Origin: Afifellaceae bacterium
Lineage (GTDB): Bacteria > Pseudomonadota > Alphaproteobacteria > Rhizobiales > Afifellaceae
Length of the DNA: 64,000 nt
Reading direction: 5' to 3'
Assembly (NCBI GenBank): GCA_028281235.1
Contig: JANQKG010000007.1
Location: forward strand, 124,001 to 188,000
Shown here: positions 7,972-16,922 of the stretch, one piece after another
Layout of the letters: every line of letters starts with the position of its first letter
Position numbering within the stretch: position 1 is the first letter of the stretch
Made by a program: the position numbers and the translations under genes
The notes under the pieces: generated by a model
What the model saw: only the letters and a program-made list of their open reading frames with translations
Databases searched by the model: none
What the model was told of the DNA's origin: nothing

Positions 7972-9517
7972 CCAGGATCACGATTGCGACGTTGTCATCT
8001 CAGGCGGCGGCCCGGTCGGGCTGGGTCTTGCAATCGAGCTCGGCCAGCGCGGCGTTCAGGTCTCGGTCGTGGAGCGAAGCGAAACGCTTCATCGCATACC
8101 CAAGGGGCAGAACCTCACGCAGCGCACAATGGAGCACATGCAGGCCTGGGGCGTGGAAGATCGCATCCGCGCCGCCAAGACCATACCCAAGGGCTACGGG
8201 CTCGGTGGGCTCACCGCTTACGGCTCGCTGCTGAGCGGCTATCACTACGACTGGTTCAAGCGCGCGGCCGTCGACCCCTATTACAACGCGGCGAATGAAC
8301 GCCTGCCGCAATACCTTACTGAGGCCGTCTTGCGCGAGCGTGTCGGCGAGTTGGATTCCGTCGAAATGCTCTACGGGGCTACAACCAACTCCGTTGCGCA
8401 AGACCCGGACGGCGTCACGCTGAACGCTGCCGGCGAGAGCGGCGCGATCCGCCGCCGCGCCAAATACCTTGTCGGCTGCGACGGCAGCCGTTCCTTCGTT
8501 CGCCATGCTGCCGGAATCAGCGAAACCGCCGACGACCACGAGCGGCTCATGGCGCTTGTCGTGTTCCGATCCGAGGCGTTCTTCCAATTGCTTGAGCGCT
8601 TCCCCGACAAGCAATTCTACAACGTGCTTCGCCCCGAGAACGACGGCTACTGGATGTTTTTCGGTATGGTGGCGTGGAAAAAATCGTTCTTCTTCCACGC
8701 GCCCGTGCCGAACGACACCGACCGCGCGCGCTTCGACTACAAGGCCCATATCTGCCGCGCCGTGGGGGCGGATATCGAGATGGACCTCGACTATGTCGGC
8801 TTCTGGAATTTGCGCATCTCGCTCGCCGATCACTATCGCAGCGGACGCATCTTCATCGCCGGCGACGCTGCGCACTCCCATCCGCCCTATGGCGGCTATG
8901 GCGTTAACACCGGCCTGGAGGACGCTCGGAATCTCGGCTGGAAGCTCGCCGCGAAACTGCAAGGCTGGGGCGGCGAGACGCTGCTTGAGAGCTATGAGGC
9001 GGAGCGCCGGCCCGTCTTTGCGTCAACCGCCCGCGACTTCATCGCAAAGTTCATCGAGGAGGATCGGGCCTTCGTCCGATCGTTCGATCCGGCGCGCGAC
9101 AAGGAAGCGTTTGAGGCCGCGTGGGCAAAACGCGCCAGCGCCGGCGCGACACAAGGGATCAGCACGTTCGCGCCCCATTACGAAGGATCGCCCGTCATCT
9201 CACAGACCAAGGGCGGCATCCCCTCAGCCGTTGGCGCGCACAGCTTCGACGCGCGGCCCGGCCACCACCTTCCGCCGATCAAGCTCGCCGATGGCCGCAC
9301 GACCACCGATGCACTCGGCCCGCGCCTTACGCTTTTCACTTCAGCCGCAGATGAGGTTGGAGCGTTGCCGCCCGGCCTTACGGTCGTTTCGCTGCCGGAG
9401 CCGGTCAGCGCCGGCCGGTTCGTCCTCGTGCGGCCGGATGGTTACGTGGCCTGCGTCACCGATGATCCCGTAGAGCTTGCCAAGAGCGCCAAGGCCGCCG
9501 TCGGGCTGGGGGCCTAG
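7964..9517 (+). CDS. FAD-dependent monooxygenase, aromatic hydroxylase type
   Basis: A 517-residue group A flavoprotein monooxygenase (p-hydroxybenzoate/phenol hydroxylase superfamily), using NAD(P)H and O2 to hydroxylate an aromatic or related ring. The FAD dinucleotide motif GGGPVGLGLAIE is at about residues 13-24, the second FAD motif GDAAHSHPPYGGYGVNTG starts at about 300, and the C-terminal part (from about 430) resembles the thioredoxin-like domain of phenol hydroxylases. The start is GTG at 7964, overlapping the previous stop by 8 bp, indicating translational coupling. With an alcohol dehydrogenase, a molybdenum hydroxylase subunit and a TRAP transporter upstream it fits degradation of an aromatic or cyclic acid. 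The substrate is unknown. It converges on cutC with only 12 bp between them. Confidence 0.85.
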   Translation: MSDQDHDCDVVISGGGPVGLGLAIELGQRGVQVSVVERSETLHRIPKGQNLTQRTMEHMQAWGVEDRIRAAKTIPKGYGLGGLTAYGSLLSGYHYDWFKRAAVDPYYNAANERLPQYLTEAVLRERVGELDSVEMLYGATTNSVAQDPDGVTLNAAGESGAIRRRAKYLVGCDGSRSFVRHAAGISETADDHERLMALVVFRSEAFFQLLERFPDKQFYNVLRPENDGYWMFFGMVAWKKSFFFHAPVPNDTDRARFDYKAHICRAVGADIEMDLDYVGFWNLRISLADHYRSGRIFIAGDAAHSHPPYGGYGVNTGLEDARNLGWKLAAKLQGWGGETLLESYEAERRPVFASTARDFIAKFIEEDRAFVRSFDPARDKEAFEAAWAKRASAGATQGISTFAPHYEGSPVISQTKGGIPSAVGAHSFDARPGHHLPPIKLADGRTTTDALGPRLTLFTSAADEVGALPPGLTVVSLPEPVSAGRFVLVRPDGYVACVTDDPVELAKSAKAAVGLGA

Positions 9518-9529
9518 TCGACAACGTAC

Positions 9530-10267
9530 TCAGCCTGAAGCGCCGTCCATGACCGCCCGGACCGAAGCAGCCGAGGTGACCATCCGGTCGAATTCGGCCG
9601 GACGCAATTCGCCTCCCATGAACACATGCGACGGTCGGAAAGTCATGCCGCTTGCTTCATGATCGAAGGCGCCGAAGTGAATCTCCTCAGGCCGCGCCTC
9701 GCTAACGATCCGCGCCACGTTGCGATGCGTGATGCCGCCGCCCGGCATGATGATGGTCCGCCCGGCCGCGCGCTCAATGAGTTTGATAATCAGCGGCAGC
9801 CCCTCCAGCACGCTCGGCTCCTGCCCCGTGGTCAGCACCCGGTCGACGCCAAGCTCAATCAGCGCGTCCAGGGCCGCGAACGCATCCCGCGTCATGTCGA
9901 ACGCGCGATGGAAGGTCACCGACAGGGGGCGCGCCTCAGCGATCAGCGCCTGCGTGCGGGCGACATCGACATCACCATCCGGCGTGAGGAGCCCGATTAC
10001 GACACCGTCCGCGCCTTCCGCCTTGGCCGCTGCGATATCGGCCTGCATAACGGCAAACTCGTCATCGCTGTAGAGAAAGTCGCCGCCGCGCGGGCGGATG
10101 ATAACGTGGAGTTTGATGTCGGGAACCGTCCTTGCCTGGCGAATCGTGCCGAGGCTCGGTGTGATACCGCCCTCCAGGAGATCGGCGCAGAGCTCAACCC
10201 TGTGTGCCCCAGCCTTCTGAGCCGCACGCACGGCAGCCACCGATTCAACGCAAATCTCGTAGATCAA
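9530..10267 (-). CDS. cutC: CutC family TIM-barrel protein
   Basis: A 245-residue TIM-barrel protein of the CutC family, historically called copper homeostasis protein, although its biochemical role is unsettled. Diagnostic stretches are EICVESVAAVRAAQ at the start, GAHRVELCADLLEGGITPS, IIRPRGGDFLYS, TFHRAFDM and ILTTGQ-like VLTTGQEPS. The start is TTG at 10267: a clean AAGGAGAG ribosome binding site sits about 5 nt upstream (complement of 10273-10280), and the family begins with an I/L-YEICVES stretch. The longer open frame upstream has no homology. It is the last gene of a leftward group behind the FG-GAP and di-heme proteins; a functional link is not evident. Confidence 0.88.
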   Translation of the reverse strand: MIYEICVESVAAVRAAQKAGAHRVELCADLLEGGITPSLGTIRQARTVPDIKLHVIIRPRGGDFLYSDDEFAVMQADIAAAKAEGADGVVIGLLTPDGDVDVARTQALIAEARPLSVTFHRAFDMTRDAFAALDALIELGVDRVLTTGQEPSVLEGLPLIIKLIERAAGRTIIMPGGGITHRNVARIVSEARPEEIHFGAFDHEASGMTFRPSHVFMGGELRPAEFDRMVTSAASVRAVMDGASG

Positions 10268-10289
10268 CGGAACTCTCCTTATTAAGGCG

Positions 10290-11942
10290 CTAAGGCTTCG
10301 GCGGCGGCAGCCAGTAGCCCGCCGCCGGCGCGCTGCGTTCGATGCGAACGAAGTTGTTGGCAAAGACGCGATAGGTGTGGCTCCATTCGCCGTCCGGCCA
10401 TTTGATGCGAACTTCCGCCCGCTCCGCCGTTCCAAGCCCCGCATGGACGAAGCCGAGCTGACCGGAGGCATGCCCGCCGCCGACGGCGATCGTGCGCGTC
10501 ACCGTCCGATTGCCGGTCTTGACCGATACGCGCGCGCCAATTGCCACTTTGTTGATGTCGGGCTGCTCAAGCTCAATCGCAATCCAGTTCCCCATCGGCA
10601 TGTGGCCCCATTCGGTCCTGACGCCGCGATTGCGGAACAGGCCGATCGGCGCGTTGCGGTTGACCACGACGATATCGAGCATGCCGTCGAGATTGAGGTC
10701 GACGATCGCAGCTCCGCGGCCGCGCGTATCCGCGGCAAGCCCAGCGGCACCACCGACTTCGACGAAACGACCGTCCCATTGGCCAAGCAGCAGATTGTCA
10801 GGGTCGTAGGCGGCGAATTCCGGCATCGCCTCCACATTGCCTTTGGCGATGAAGAGATCGAAAAGCCCATCATTGTTCACATCCGCGAACTGGCTGTGCC
10901 AGCCGGTCGACGGACGGTAATCCTCACCCTGGTAAGGGCGCTGCGCGGTGGCGCCGCGCTGGAAGGCAATGTCGCTATAGACCGGCAGGCCGTCTTCGGC
11001 CTCGGCATCAAGCTGCTGCAGCTTGGTGTCGCCCATCGATGTCAGCGCATATTCCGGATAGCCATCGGCATCGAGATCGGCTTCCGCAATCCCCATCCCC
11101 CAAATGGAGAGATGCTGCCAGCCCTCGCCGGCCGTGAACAGTCTCGGCCGCGCGCCCGGCTCCACATTCCACAGCTGCTCCTGCCCCCCGCGATAATATT
11201 GGCGATCGTTGGTGACGCGCAGCGCCGGCACGCCGGACTGATTCCAGTCGGTAAAGAGCATCGACAGCGTGCAATAGCTCGGCGAGAGCGGCGACTGATC
11301 GGAATAGGAGGGCGCATCGCCGGGCGCAGGTCGTGCCAGCCAGCTGTCGGCGCATGTGCCGAAGGGCGCGCCCGGCGCCTTGCGGTCCACGTAATTGCCG
11401 ATCGCCAGCGTCGGAAATTGCTGGCCTGCCTCAAACGTCGCGGCGAACGCCGTGGTCCAATCATTGCCGCCATCGAACGCCCACAGATCGTTGGCCTTAC
11501 GGAACCGGCAATCGCCCTCGCCTCTCAGCAGCAGGTTGCGGCCGAGGCGAAGCACGAAGAGGTCCAGCACACCGTCATTGTCGACATCGAGCGGATAGGC
11601 CCCGGTGATCTTCTCCAATTCCTTCGCGTCGACATCGAGAGGTACCGCGTCGAAGCGGAGCGGGCCGCCGGTCTCACTAGCATTGCGCATGAGCTGTGCT
11701 GGACTCGTGCCGCCGGCGAGGAACAAATCCGGCCGGCGGTCGCCGTCGCAATCAAAGGCGGCCACGCCGCCGCCGACGAAGAACTCCCACGGCCCCGTAT
11801 AGGCGTGCGTGATGCCGGCGGCCTCAGCATCGTCGATGAAGTCCGGCACGTCGCCGGTCGGGGCTGCGGCAGGTTCTGCCGCGGCTGGCATGGATGCGAG
11901 CGCCAGCGCAACGCCGAGACAGATGGTGCGCGCCCGGCTCAT
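10290..11942 (-). CDS. Secreted FG-GAP/VCBS repeat protein with ASPIC/UnbV C-terminus (CRTAC1-like)
   Basis: A 550-residue exported protein. Residues 1-22 are a signal peptide (…LALASMPAAAEP). The body has repeated calcium-binding blade motifs of the FG-GAP/integrin alpha type (FDCDGDRRPDLFLAGG, LDVDNDGVLDLFVLR, AEADLDADGYPEYAL, ADVNNDGLFDLFIAKG, VDLNLDGMLDIVVV), implying a beta-propeller. The C-terminal 100 residues (IGARVSVKTGNRTVTR...VRIKWPDG) match the ASPIC/UnbV module found in CRTAC1-like proteins. Its ATG overlaps the stop of the upstream di-heme gene (ATGA), so the two are co-translated and probably act together in the periplasm. The function is unknown. Confidence 0.85.
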   Translation of the reverse strand: MSRARTICLGVALALASMPAAAEPAAAPTGDVPDFIDDAEAAGITHAYTGPWEFFVGGGVAAFDCDGDRRPDLFLAGGTSPAQLMRNASETGGPLRFDAVPLDVDAKELEKITGAYPLDVDNDGVLDLFVLRLGRNLLLRGEGDCRFRKANDLWAFDGGNDWTTAFAATFEAGQQFPTLAIGNYVDRKAPGAPFGTCADSWLARPAPGDAPSYSDQSPLSPSYCTLSMLFTDWNQSGVPALRVTNDRQYYRGGQEQLWNVEPGARPRLFTAGEGWQHLSIWGMGIAEADLDADGYPEYALTSMGDTKLQQLDAEAEDGLPVYSDIAFQRGATAQRPYQGEDYRPSTGWHSQFADVNNDGLFDLFIAKGNVEAMPEFAAYDPDNLLLGQWDGRFVEVGGAAGLAADTRGRGAAIVDLNLDGMLDIVVVNRNAPIGLFRNRGVRTEWGHMPMGNWIAIELEQPDINKVAIGARVSVKTGNRTVTRTIAVGGGHASGQLGFVHAGLGTAERAEVRIKWPDGEWSHTYRVFANNFVRIERSAPAAGYWLPPPKP

Positions 11943-13351
11943 GGCTCAATCTTCAGCGTCTGCAGGAAGGCAATGAGCGCCGAACGATCGGCTTCGCTTG
12001 CCGCCACATAGGCATCGCGCGAGGCGCGCCCCGCTCCGCCATGCGCGCGGATAACTTCGTCAAGCGTCGTCATGTCGCCGCGATGGCCATACGGATCCGT
12101 CGACGCGACACCCCAAAGCTCCGCGGTGATAAACACGCTCCGCTCCACGAAGCGCTGCGCCAACAGCTCATTGCCGAAGACGCTGACCTCATTGTCCGTC
12201 ATGATGTGGCGCTTCAGGTCGCCGAAGAGCGGCACCAGATAGTCGCCTGCATCGTTGCGCTCCAGCTTTGTAGCCCAGGCCAAGAGCGCCAGATCGTAGA
12301 CCGCCGCCGTCTCGACCTCGGTGGTGCGCAGCGTGCCCGCGCCGTCGAAGGGCGCCGGGTCGGCAAAGGCAATGCTCTTCAACGGCAGCGAAGGCCGGTG
12401 GCATTCGGCACATCCGATCGCGCTGAAAAACACTTCGCCGCGCGCGGCCGCATCGCGCCATGCCGCATCGTCGGGAGCGAAACGGCCGGGCGGCGGCAGC
12501 GTCGCCTGAAAGGCGACCAGCGCGGAGATGTCCCCCGGAGTCAGCTCATCGCCATGGCCATCTTCGTCGAAATCCGGCGTGCCCGTCCAGCGCACACCGA
12601 ATCGTTCCGCCGCCTGCATCCCGTGATGCGAATTCATCGCGTTGATCGTGAACTGCCGGAGCGACGCAAAGACGCCCTTCTGGCTGAACGGCCTGACGGT
12701 CAGGTCGGCATCGACACCGTCGATCTCCGAATTGTCGATCGTGCCGTCGGGATCGACGACGAGGTGGCCGAAATCGACGCCTTTGCTGGAGAGCGCGAGG
12801 CGGACCGGCTCGCCGCCATCGCGCGCCTTGATCTGACCCTCCCGCCGCTGGCGGCGAAGATCGGCCGTCATCTCGCGCGCAAGCAGCTCAATCAGCCCTG
12901 CGCCGAACAGATGATTGGTGTTGCGTTCGTTGGAGAACTGCGGATCGAGCGTATCGAAATCCGCACTCTCAAATCCTTCCGACACAAAGGCGTTCGCCGT
13001 GAACGGTCCGGCGCCCCCCGCCACCGGCTCAAAATGGCATGACGAGCAGGCATTGGCGTCCGGTCCCGCCAGGCGCTGGAAGGCAGCGTCGACCGGCCGG
13101 CTGCGCTTCGTGGGTATGATCGCCTGCGTCGCCATCGGGCGGCCGGCGCCGTCGGCCGTCGTAAAGCGGCCCGTGAAGAGCACCTCACCCTGTGCGGCCA
13201 GAACCTGCAGTTGCTCCTTATCAAGCGGACCGGCGAGCGTCGCCATGTCGACATGCCGGCGGATGACCTGCTCGCTCCACGGCGCCAACTCCTGCGCGGT
13301 TGCCAGGCTGCCCGCAAGCGCGAGGAGAGCCGTCCCTACACGAAACCACAT
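11939..13351 (-). CDS. Di-heme oxidoreductase family protein (DUF1111 type, periplasmic c-type cytochrome)
   Basis: A 470-residue exported cytochrome. Residues 1-19 are a signal peptide. Two CXXCH haem c sites are visible: C102/C105/H106 (CSSCH) and C314/C317/H318 (CAECH). The spacing and surrounding text (SCHFEPVAGGAGP, HLFGAGLIELL, ITAELWGVASTDPYGHRGDMTTLDEVIRAHGG near the end) match the DUF1111/di-heme thiol oxidoreductase-like family, distantly related to MauG and bacterial cytochrome c peroxidases. The downstream FG-GAP gene overlaps by 4 bp. It probably performs a periplasmic redox reaction or protein modification; no substrate can be assigned. Confidence 0.85.
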   Translation of the reverse strand: MWFRVGTALLALAGSLATAQELAPWSEQVIRRHVDMATLAGPLDKEQLQVLAAQGEVLFTGRFTTADGAGRPMATQAIIPTKRSRPVDAAFQRLAGPDANACSSCHFEPVAGGAGPFTANAFVSEGFESADFDTLDPQFSNERNTNHLFGAGLIELLAREMTADLRRQRREGQIKARDGGEPVRLALSSKGVDFGHLVVDPDGTIDNSEIDGVDADLTVRPFSQKGVFASLRQFTINAMNSHHGMQAAERFGVRWTGTPDFDEDGHGDELTPGDISALVAFQATLPPPGRFAPDDAAWRDAAARGEVFFSAIGCAECHRPSLPLKSIAFADPAPFDGAGTLRTTEVETAAVYDLALLAWATKLERNDAGDYLVPLFGDLKRHIMTDNEVSVFGNELLAQRFVERSVFITAELWGVASTDPYGHRGDMTTLDEVIRAHGGAGRASRDAYVAASEADRSALIAFLQTLKIEP

Positions 13352-13362
13352 ACGCCCACAGC

Positions 13363-14151
13363 TCAGGGATGCGCCTCCACATAGGCGTTGGTGACCGGGG
13401 CCGTTTTCGGCAGCGTCCCGCCGATGATCATGCCGAGAACTTCGTCCTCGTTCACGTCATCCTTGTTGACCGTCCCCACCATACGCGCGGTCTTCATTAC
13501 CGTGATGCGGTCCGCCAGATCGAACACGTCGCGAATCTCATGGCTGATCAGGAAGATGCCGATCCCTTCCTTCTTTAGCTGCTTGATGAGATCACGCACC
13601 TGCGCCGTCTCCGCCGGACCAAGTGCGGCCGTCGGCTCGTCCATGATCAGAATGCGCGCGTTGAAATGGATCGCCCGCGCGATCGCAACCGTCTGACGTT
13701 GGCCGCCTGACAGCGCCTTCACCGGGGTCTTGAAACCCTTGAAGAGCGGATTGAGGCGCCCCATCACCTTGCGCGTCGCCGCCTCCATGGCGATGTCGTC
13801 GAGCGTGCCCCAACGCGTCAAAATCTCCCGGCCCAGGAACAGATTGGCCGGCGCGTCGACATTGTCGGCAAGCGCCAGCGTTTGATAGATCGTCTCAATG
13901 CCGAGCGCCTTGGCGTCGCGCGGATTGTGGATCGTCGCCAGCTTGCCGTCGACATAGATCTCGCCGGAATCGGGCCGATAGGCACCCGACAGCACCTTCA
14001 TCATCGTCGATTTGCCCGCCCCGTTGCCGCCAACCAGCCCGACAACCTCGCCCGGATAGAGGTCGACGGTCGCGTCCTCGACCGCATGAACGCCGCCGAA
14101 CGACACGAAGATGTTCCGCATCTCCACAAGTGGTGTTTGATCTGGGGCCAT
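13363..14151 (-). CDS. xylG: Sugar ABC transporter ATP-binding protein (XylG-like, single ABC domain)
   Basis: A 262-residue ATPase of a CUT2-type sugar importer. Walker A is GGNGAGKST at about 41-49, the signature [14 protein letters not shown] at about 147-160, Walker [13 protein letters not shown] at about 168, and the switch histidine lies in [12 protein letters not shown]. coli XylG has two fused ABC domains (about 510 residues); this protein has one, as is common in alphaproteobacterial xylose-type systems, so it should work as a homodimer. It follows the permease by 23 bp in a leftward xylF-xylH-xylG operon. The xylose assignment rests on the binding protein and operon layout. Confidence 0.8.
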   Translation of the reverse strand: MAPDQTPLVEMRNIFVSFGGVHAVEDATVDLYPGEVVGLVGGNGAGKSTMMKVLSGAYRPDSGEIYVDGKLATIHNPRDAKALGIETIYQTLALADNVDAPANLFLGREILTRWGTLDDIAMEAATRKVMGRLNPLFKGFKTPVKALSGGQRQTVAIARAIHFNARILIMDEPTAALGPAETAQVRDLIKQLKKEGIGIFLISHEIRDVFDLADRITVMKTARMVGTVNKDDVNEDEVLGMIIGGTLPKTAPVTNAYVEAHP

Positions 14152-14174
14152 CGTCCGCTCCTACCCGAACAGAA

Positions 14175-15491
14175 TCATGTCGCCCGTCGGCGGTAGATCG
14201 TGTCGAGACCGACGGCCAGGACGAGCACGATCCCCACGACGATGTTCTGCATCGGCGCGTCGATGCGCATCAGCACCATGCCCGACTGCAGTGACTGCAT
14301 GATGAGCGCGCCGAGGATCGCGCCGGGGACCGTCCCGATCCCGCCGGCGAACGACGAGCCGCCGATGACCGCCGCGGCAATCACATAGAGCTCCGTCAGC
14401 ACACCGAGCGCGTTGGTCGACGCGTTGAGCCGCGCCGTCGCGATCGCCGCGCTGATGGCGCAAAGGATACCCATCACAATGAAGATCTTGACGATGACCC
14501 AGCGCGTATTGATGCCACCCAGCTCCGCCGCCTCCGGGTTGCCGCCAAGCGCAAAAACGTAACGCCCGAAGCGCGTTCGATTGGCGATGAAGGTCATGAC
14601 CATCGCCACGCCGATGGCGATCAGAACCGGAATGGCAATACCCGTCGGTATGATCAGCCCGCCTTCCGGCCAGGGGATGTTGTTAGCCTCCGCATAGCGG
14701 CGCGCAATACCGACCGGCCACGGATAGGAATTGACGACCGCCACGGCTCCGAGAACCGCGGCACAGCCGACGCCCACCAGGACGAACTCCGCCCATAGGG
14801 GGCGAAGCGGAAACTGAAAGCGCCGGCGCTGTGACCGTCCGCTGATGATCGTCGCAATAATCCCGACGCAGATCAGCCCGCCGACAATCCAGCTCATTGT
14901 CGCGCCGATCGAACCGTGCGCACCGCCCCCCAGAAGCTGGAACGTGGAATCGAGCGGCGCGATGGTCTGGCCGCTGGCGACCCACCAGGCCGCACCGCGC
15001 CATATCAAAAGGCCGCCCAGCGTGACGATGAAGGCCGGTATCTCAAAGAACGCGATGATCGTGCCGTGCAGCGCGCCGATGGCTGCGCCGAGCGCCATGC
15101 CGACGGCCAGCGTGACAATCCAGGTATAGGGCTGGTCGAAGCCAAGCCCCAGATATTCCGGCAACGGGATGAAGCGCGCCTGAACCGCGCCCATCACCAT
15201 GCCGAGGAACCCCATGAGCGAACCGACCGACAGGTCGATATTGCGCGACACGATGACCAGCACCATGCCCGTCGCCATGACCGCGACGGTCGAGGTCTGC
15301 ACCGAGAGGTTCCACAGATTACGCGGGGTCAGGAACACGCCGCCGGATTGAAAGTGGAAGCCGACCCAGATCACCGCGAGCGCGATGATCATCCCCAGAA
15401 GGCGTGTATCGATTTCAGTCGCCCGCATGAAGGTCTGGAAAAACCCAAAGCGAGCGTCGCGACGCTGCTGCGCCGTGGCTGCCTCAACCAT
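14175..15491 (-). CDS. xylH: Sugar ABC transporter permease (XylH-like)
   Basis: A 438-residue inner-membrane permease of the BPD_transp_2 (RbsC/XylH) class. The N-terminal part has LRNLW-like NLWNLSVQTSTVAVMATGMVLVIVSRN with the IDLSVGSLMG motif typical of CUT2 permeases; later comes GGLLIWRGAAWW, a long cytoplasmic insertion around residues 215-235 (SGRSQRRRFQFPL), and the EAA-like GGNPEAAELGGINTRWV region. The length matches XylH more than the shorter RbsC (about 320). It lies 129 bp after the binding-protein gene; a stem-loop occupies that gap. Confidence 0.82.
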   Translation of the reverse strand: MVEAATAQQRRDARFGFFQTFMRATEIDTRLLGMIIALAVIWVGFHFQSGGVFLTPRNLWNLSVQTSTVAVMATGMVLVIVSRNIDLSVGSLMGFLGMVMGAVQARFIPLPEYLGLGFDQPYTWIVTLAVGMALGAAIGALHGTIIAFFEIPAFIVTLGGLLIWRGAAWWVASGQTIAPLDSTFQLLGGGAHGSIGATMSWIVGGLICVGIIATIISGRSQRRRFQFPLRPLWAEFVLVGVGCAAVLGAVAVVNSYPWPVGIARRYAEANNIPWPEGGLIIPTGIAIPVLIAIGVAMVMTFIANRTRFGRYVFALGGNPEAAELGGINTRWVIVKIFIVMGILCAISAAIATARLNASTNALGVLTELYVIAAAVIGGSSFAGGIGTVPGAILGALIMQSLQSGMVLMRIDAPMQNIVVGIVLVLAVGLDTIYRRRAT

Positions 15492-15557
15492 TCAGACGTT
15501 TCCCCGTCGTCCCTTATCGCGGCCTAGAGGGCCGCCGGAGGCCGCCTTGTCGGCCTA

Positions 15558-15587
15558 CCCGCGCCGCCTTTTGCCGGTCGGCGCGGG
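15558..15587 (-). other. Intercistronic stem-loop between xylF and xylH
   Basis: Arms CCCGCGCCG (15558-15566) and CGGCGCGGG (15579-15587) pair perfectly around a 12-nt loop. No T-run follows on the minus strand, so this looks like an mRNA-stabilising hairpin or partial terminator that favours expression of the binding protein over the permease, not a full terminator. Confidence 0.55.
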
Positions 15588-15620
15588 CAGAGCCAGTTTA
15601 AACGGCTTCTTCCTGATCGC

Positions 15621-16691
15621 CTAGCCGCAAACGTCGACGCGACCCGCGGGAACACCCTGGCAAACCGCGTCCTTGGAGATCCATCCCGCGTCGATGACGA
15701 GGTTCAGATTGTCCTCAGTGACCGGCACTGGTGCGAGCAGAATGGAGTTCATGTCGACACCCTTGGGCCCGTTGGAAAAGACCACCGCGCCGGTGACCTC
15801 GTTTAGGGCCTTGCCGGAAGCGAGCTCGACCGCCGCTTCGCCGGCCGCCTTGCCGAGCGAACGTGCGTCTTTCCAAACCGACACGGTCTGGCTGCCAAGC
15901 GCTACGCGATTCAGCGCAGCATGGTCCCCGTCCTGCCCGGAAACGGGCACCGAACCGGCAAGCCCCTGCGCCGTGAGCGCCGCCACGACACCGCCGGCCA
16001 TGCCATCATTAGAAGAGATGACAGCGTCGACATTATTGTCGTTGGCGGTCAGGAACTGCTCCATGTTGGTCTGCGCAACCGACGGGTTCCAGTTGTCGGT
16101 ATAGGACTCACCGACATTCTTGATGTCACCGGCATCGATGGCGTCCTGCAGGACGTCGAGCTGACCGGAATGGACGAAATCCGCATTGGGGTCGGCGGAG
16201 TTGCCCTTGATGAAGACGTAGTTGCCGGTTGGCTGAACGTCGAACACCGCACGCGCCTGCATGCGGCCGACTTCGCGGTTGTCGAAGGTGATGTAGAAGA
16301 CGCCCGGCATCTCGATCAGCCGGTCATAGCCGATCACCGGCACGCCCTCGTCCAGCGCCCGCTGCACGGCCGGCTGAACGGCCTCGGAATCCTGGGCGAG
16401 CACGATCAGCGCGTTCGCACCCTGCGCAATCAGGCTCTCAATATCGGTGAGCTGCTTCTCAGCCGATGATTGCGCGTCGGTGGAAATGTATTCCGCGCCG
16501 GCTGCCTCAAGCGCTGCCTTGATCGCTGCCTCGTCAGTCTTCCAACGCTCTTCCTGGAAGTTGTTCCAGGACACCCCGACTTTTTGCGCCAGCGCCGTGT
16601 CGGCCGTGAACGTCATGGCTGCCGCAACGGATACGCCCATGGCGACACCAACGGCCGCGCGCAGCAAACTTTTTGATTTGGTTTGTTTCAT
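15621..16691 (-). CDS. xylF: D-xylose-type ABC transporter substrate-binding protein
   Basis: A 356-residue periplasmic binding protein. The signal peptide ends at about residue 35 (TFTADTALA before QKVGVSW). The mature protein has the XylF pattern: [81 protein letters not shown]. coli XylF has LERWQKD and VLAYDRMI at equivalent places. The ATG at 16691 follows GGGAGAGAGAC, a good ribosome binding site; the frame is open upstream without homology. It is transcribed divergently from a ROK regulator, the usual arrangement for xylose uptake. No xylose isomerase is present in the window. Confidence 0.83.
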   Translation of the reverse strand: MKQTKSKSLLRAAVGVAMGVSVAAAMTFTADTALAQKVGVSWNNFQEERWKTDEAAIKAALEAAGAEYISTDAQSSAEKQLTDIESLIAQGANALIVLAQDSEAVQPAVQRALDEGVPVIGYDRLIEMPGVFYITFDNREVGRMQARAVFDVQPTGNYVFIKGNSADPNADFVHSGQLDVLQDAIDAGDIKNVGESYTDNWNPSVAQTNMEQFLTANDNNVDAVISSNDGMAGGVVAALTAQGLAGSVPVSGQDGDHAALNRVALGSQTVSVWKDARSLGKAAGEAAVELASGKALNEVTGAVVFSNGPKGVDMNSILLAPVPVTEDNLNLVIDAGWISKDAVCQGVPAGRVDVCG

Positions 16692-16922
16692 GTCTCTCTC
16701 CCTACACGTCTCAGTCGAAGGATACCGCCACATCCCACGCAATCCATCTTGGACGTTACCAGTTTCTTCTTGTTCGCGGTCACGCCAAATGGGGCTCAAG
16801 ATCTCCAAAAAGCATACTTATTTTGAGCCTCGAAAAAAATGTCGTAGAGTGGCAGCCGTGTCAAGTTCAGATCGCAGACAAAGGCCACCGGAATGGATCG
16901 GGGAGGCGAAACGCACAGAAAG
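16692..16922. promoter_or_regulatory. Divergent promoter region between xylF and the ROK regulator
   Basis: A noncoding stretch of about 200-230 bp between divergently transcribed genes. The most AT-rich part (about 16796-16845) holds ATTTT-GAG-C-CTC-G-AAAA at 16820-16840, an approximate inverted repeat with a GAG/CTC core and A/T flanks, a plausible ROK operator. No unambiguous -35/-10 pair is visible. Confidence 0.45.

Noticed and set aside
10377-12011. A 544-codon plus-strand frame over the FG-GAP gene
   Set aside because: The minus-strand gene has a signal peptide and repeated Ca-binding motifs; the plus frame has none.
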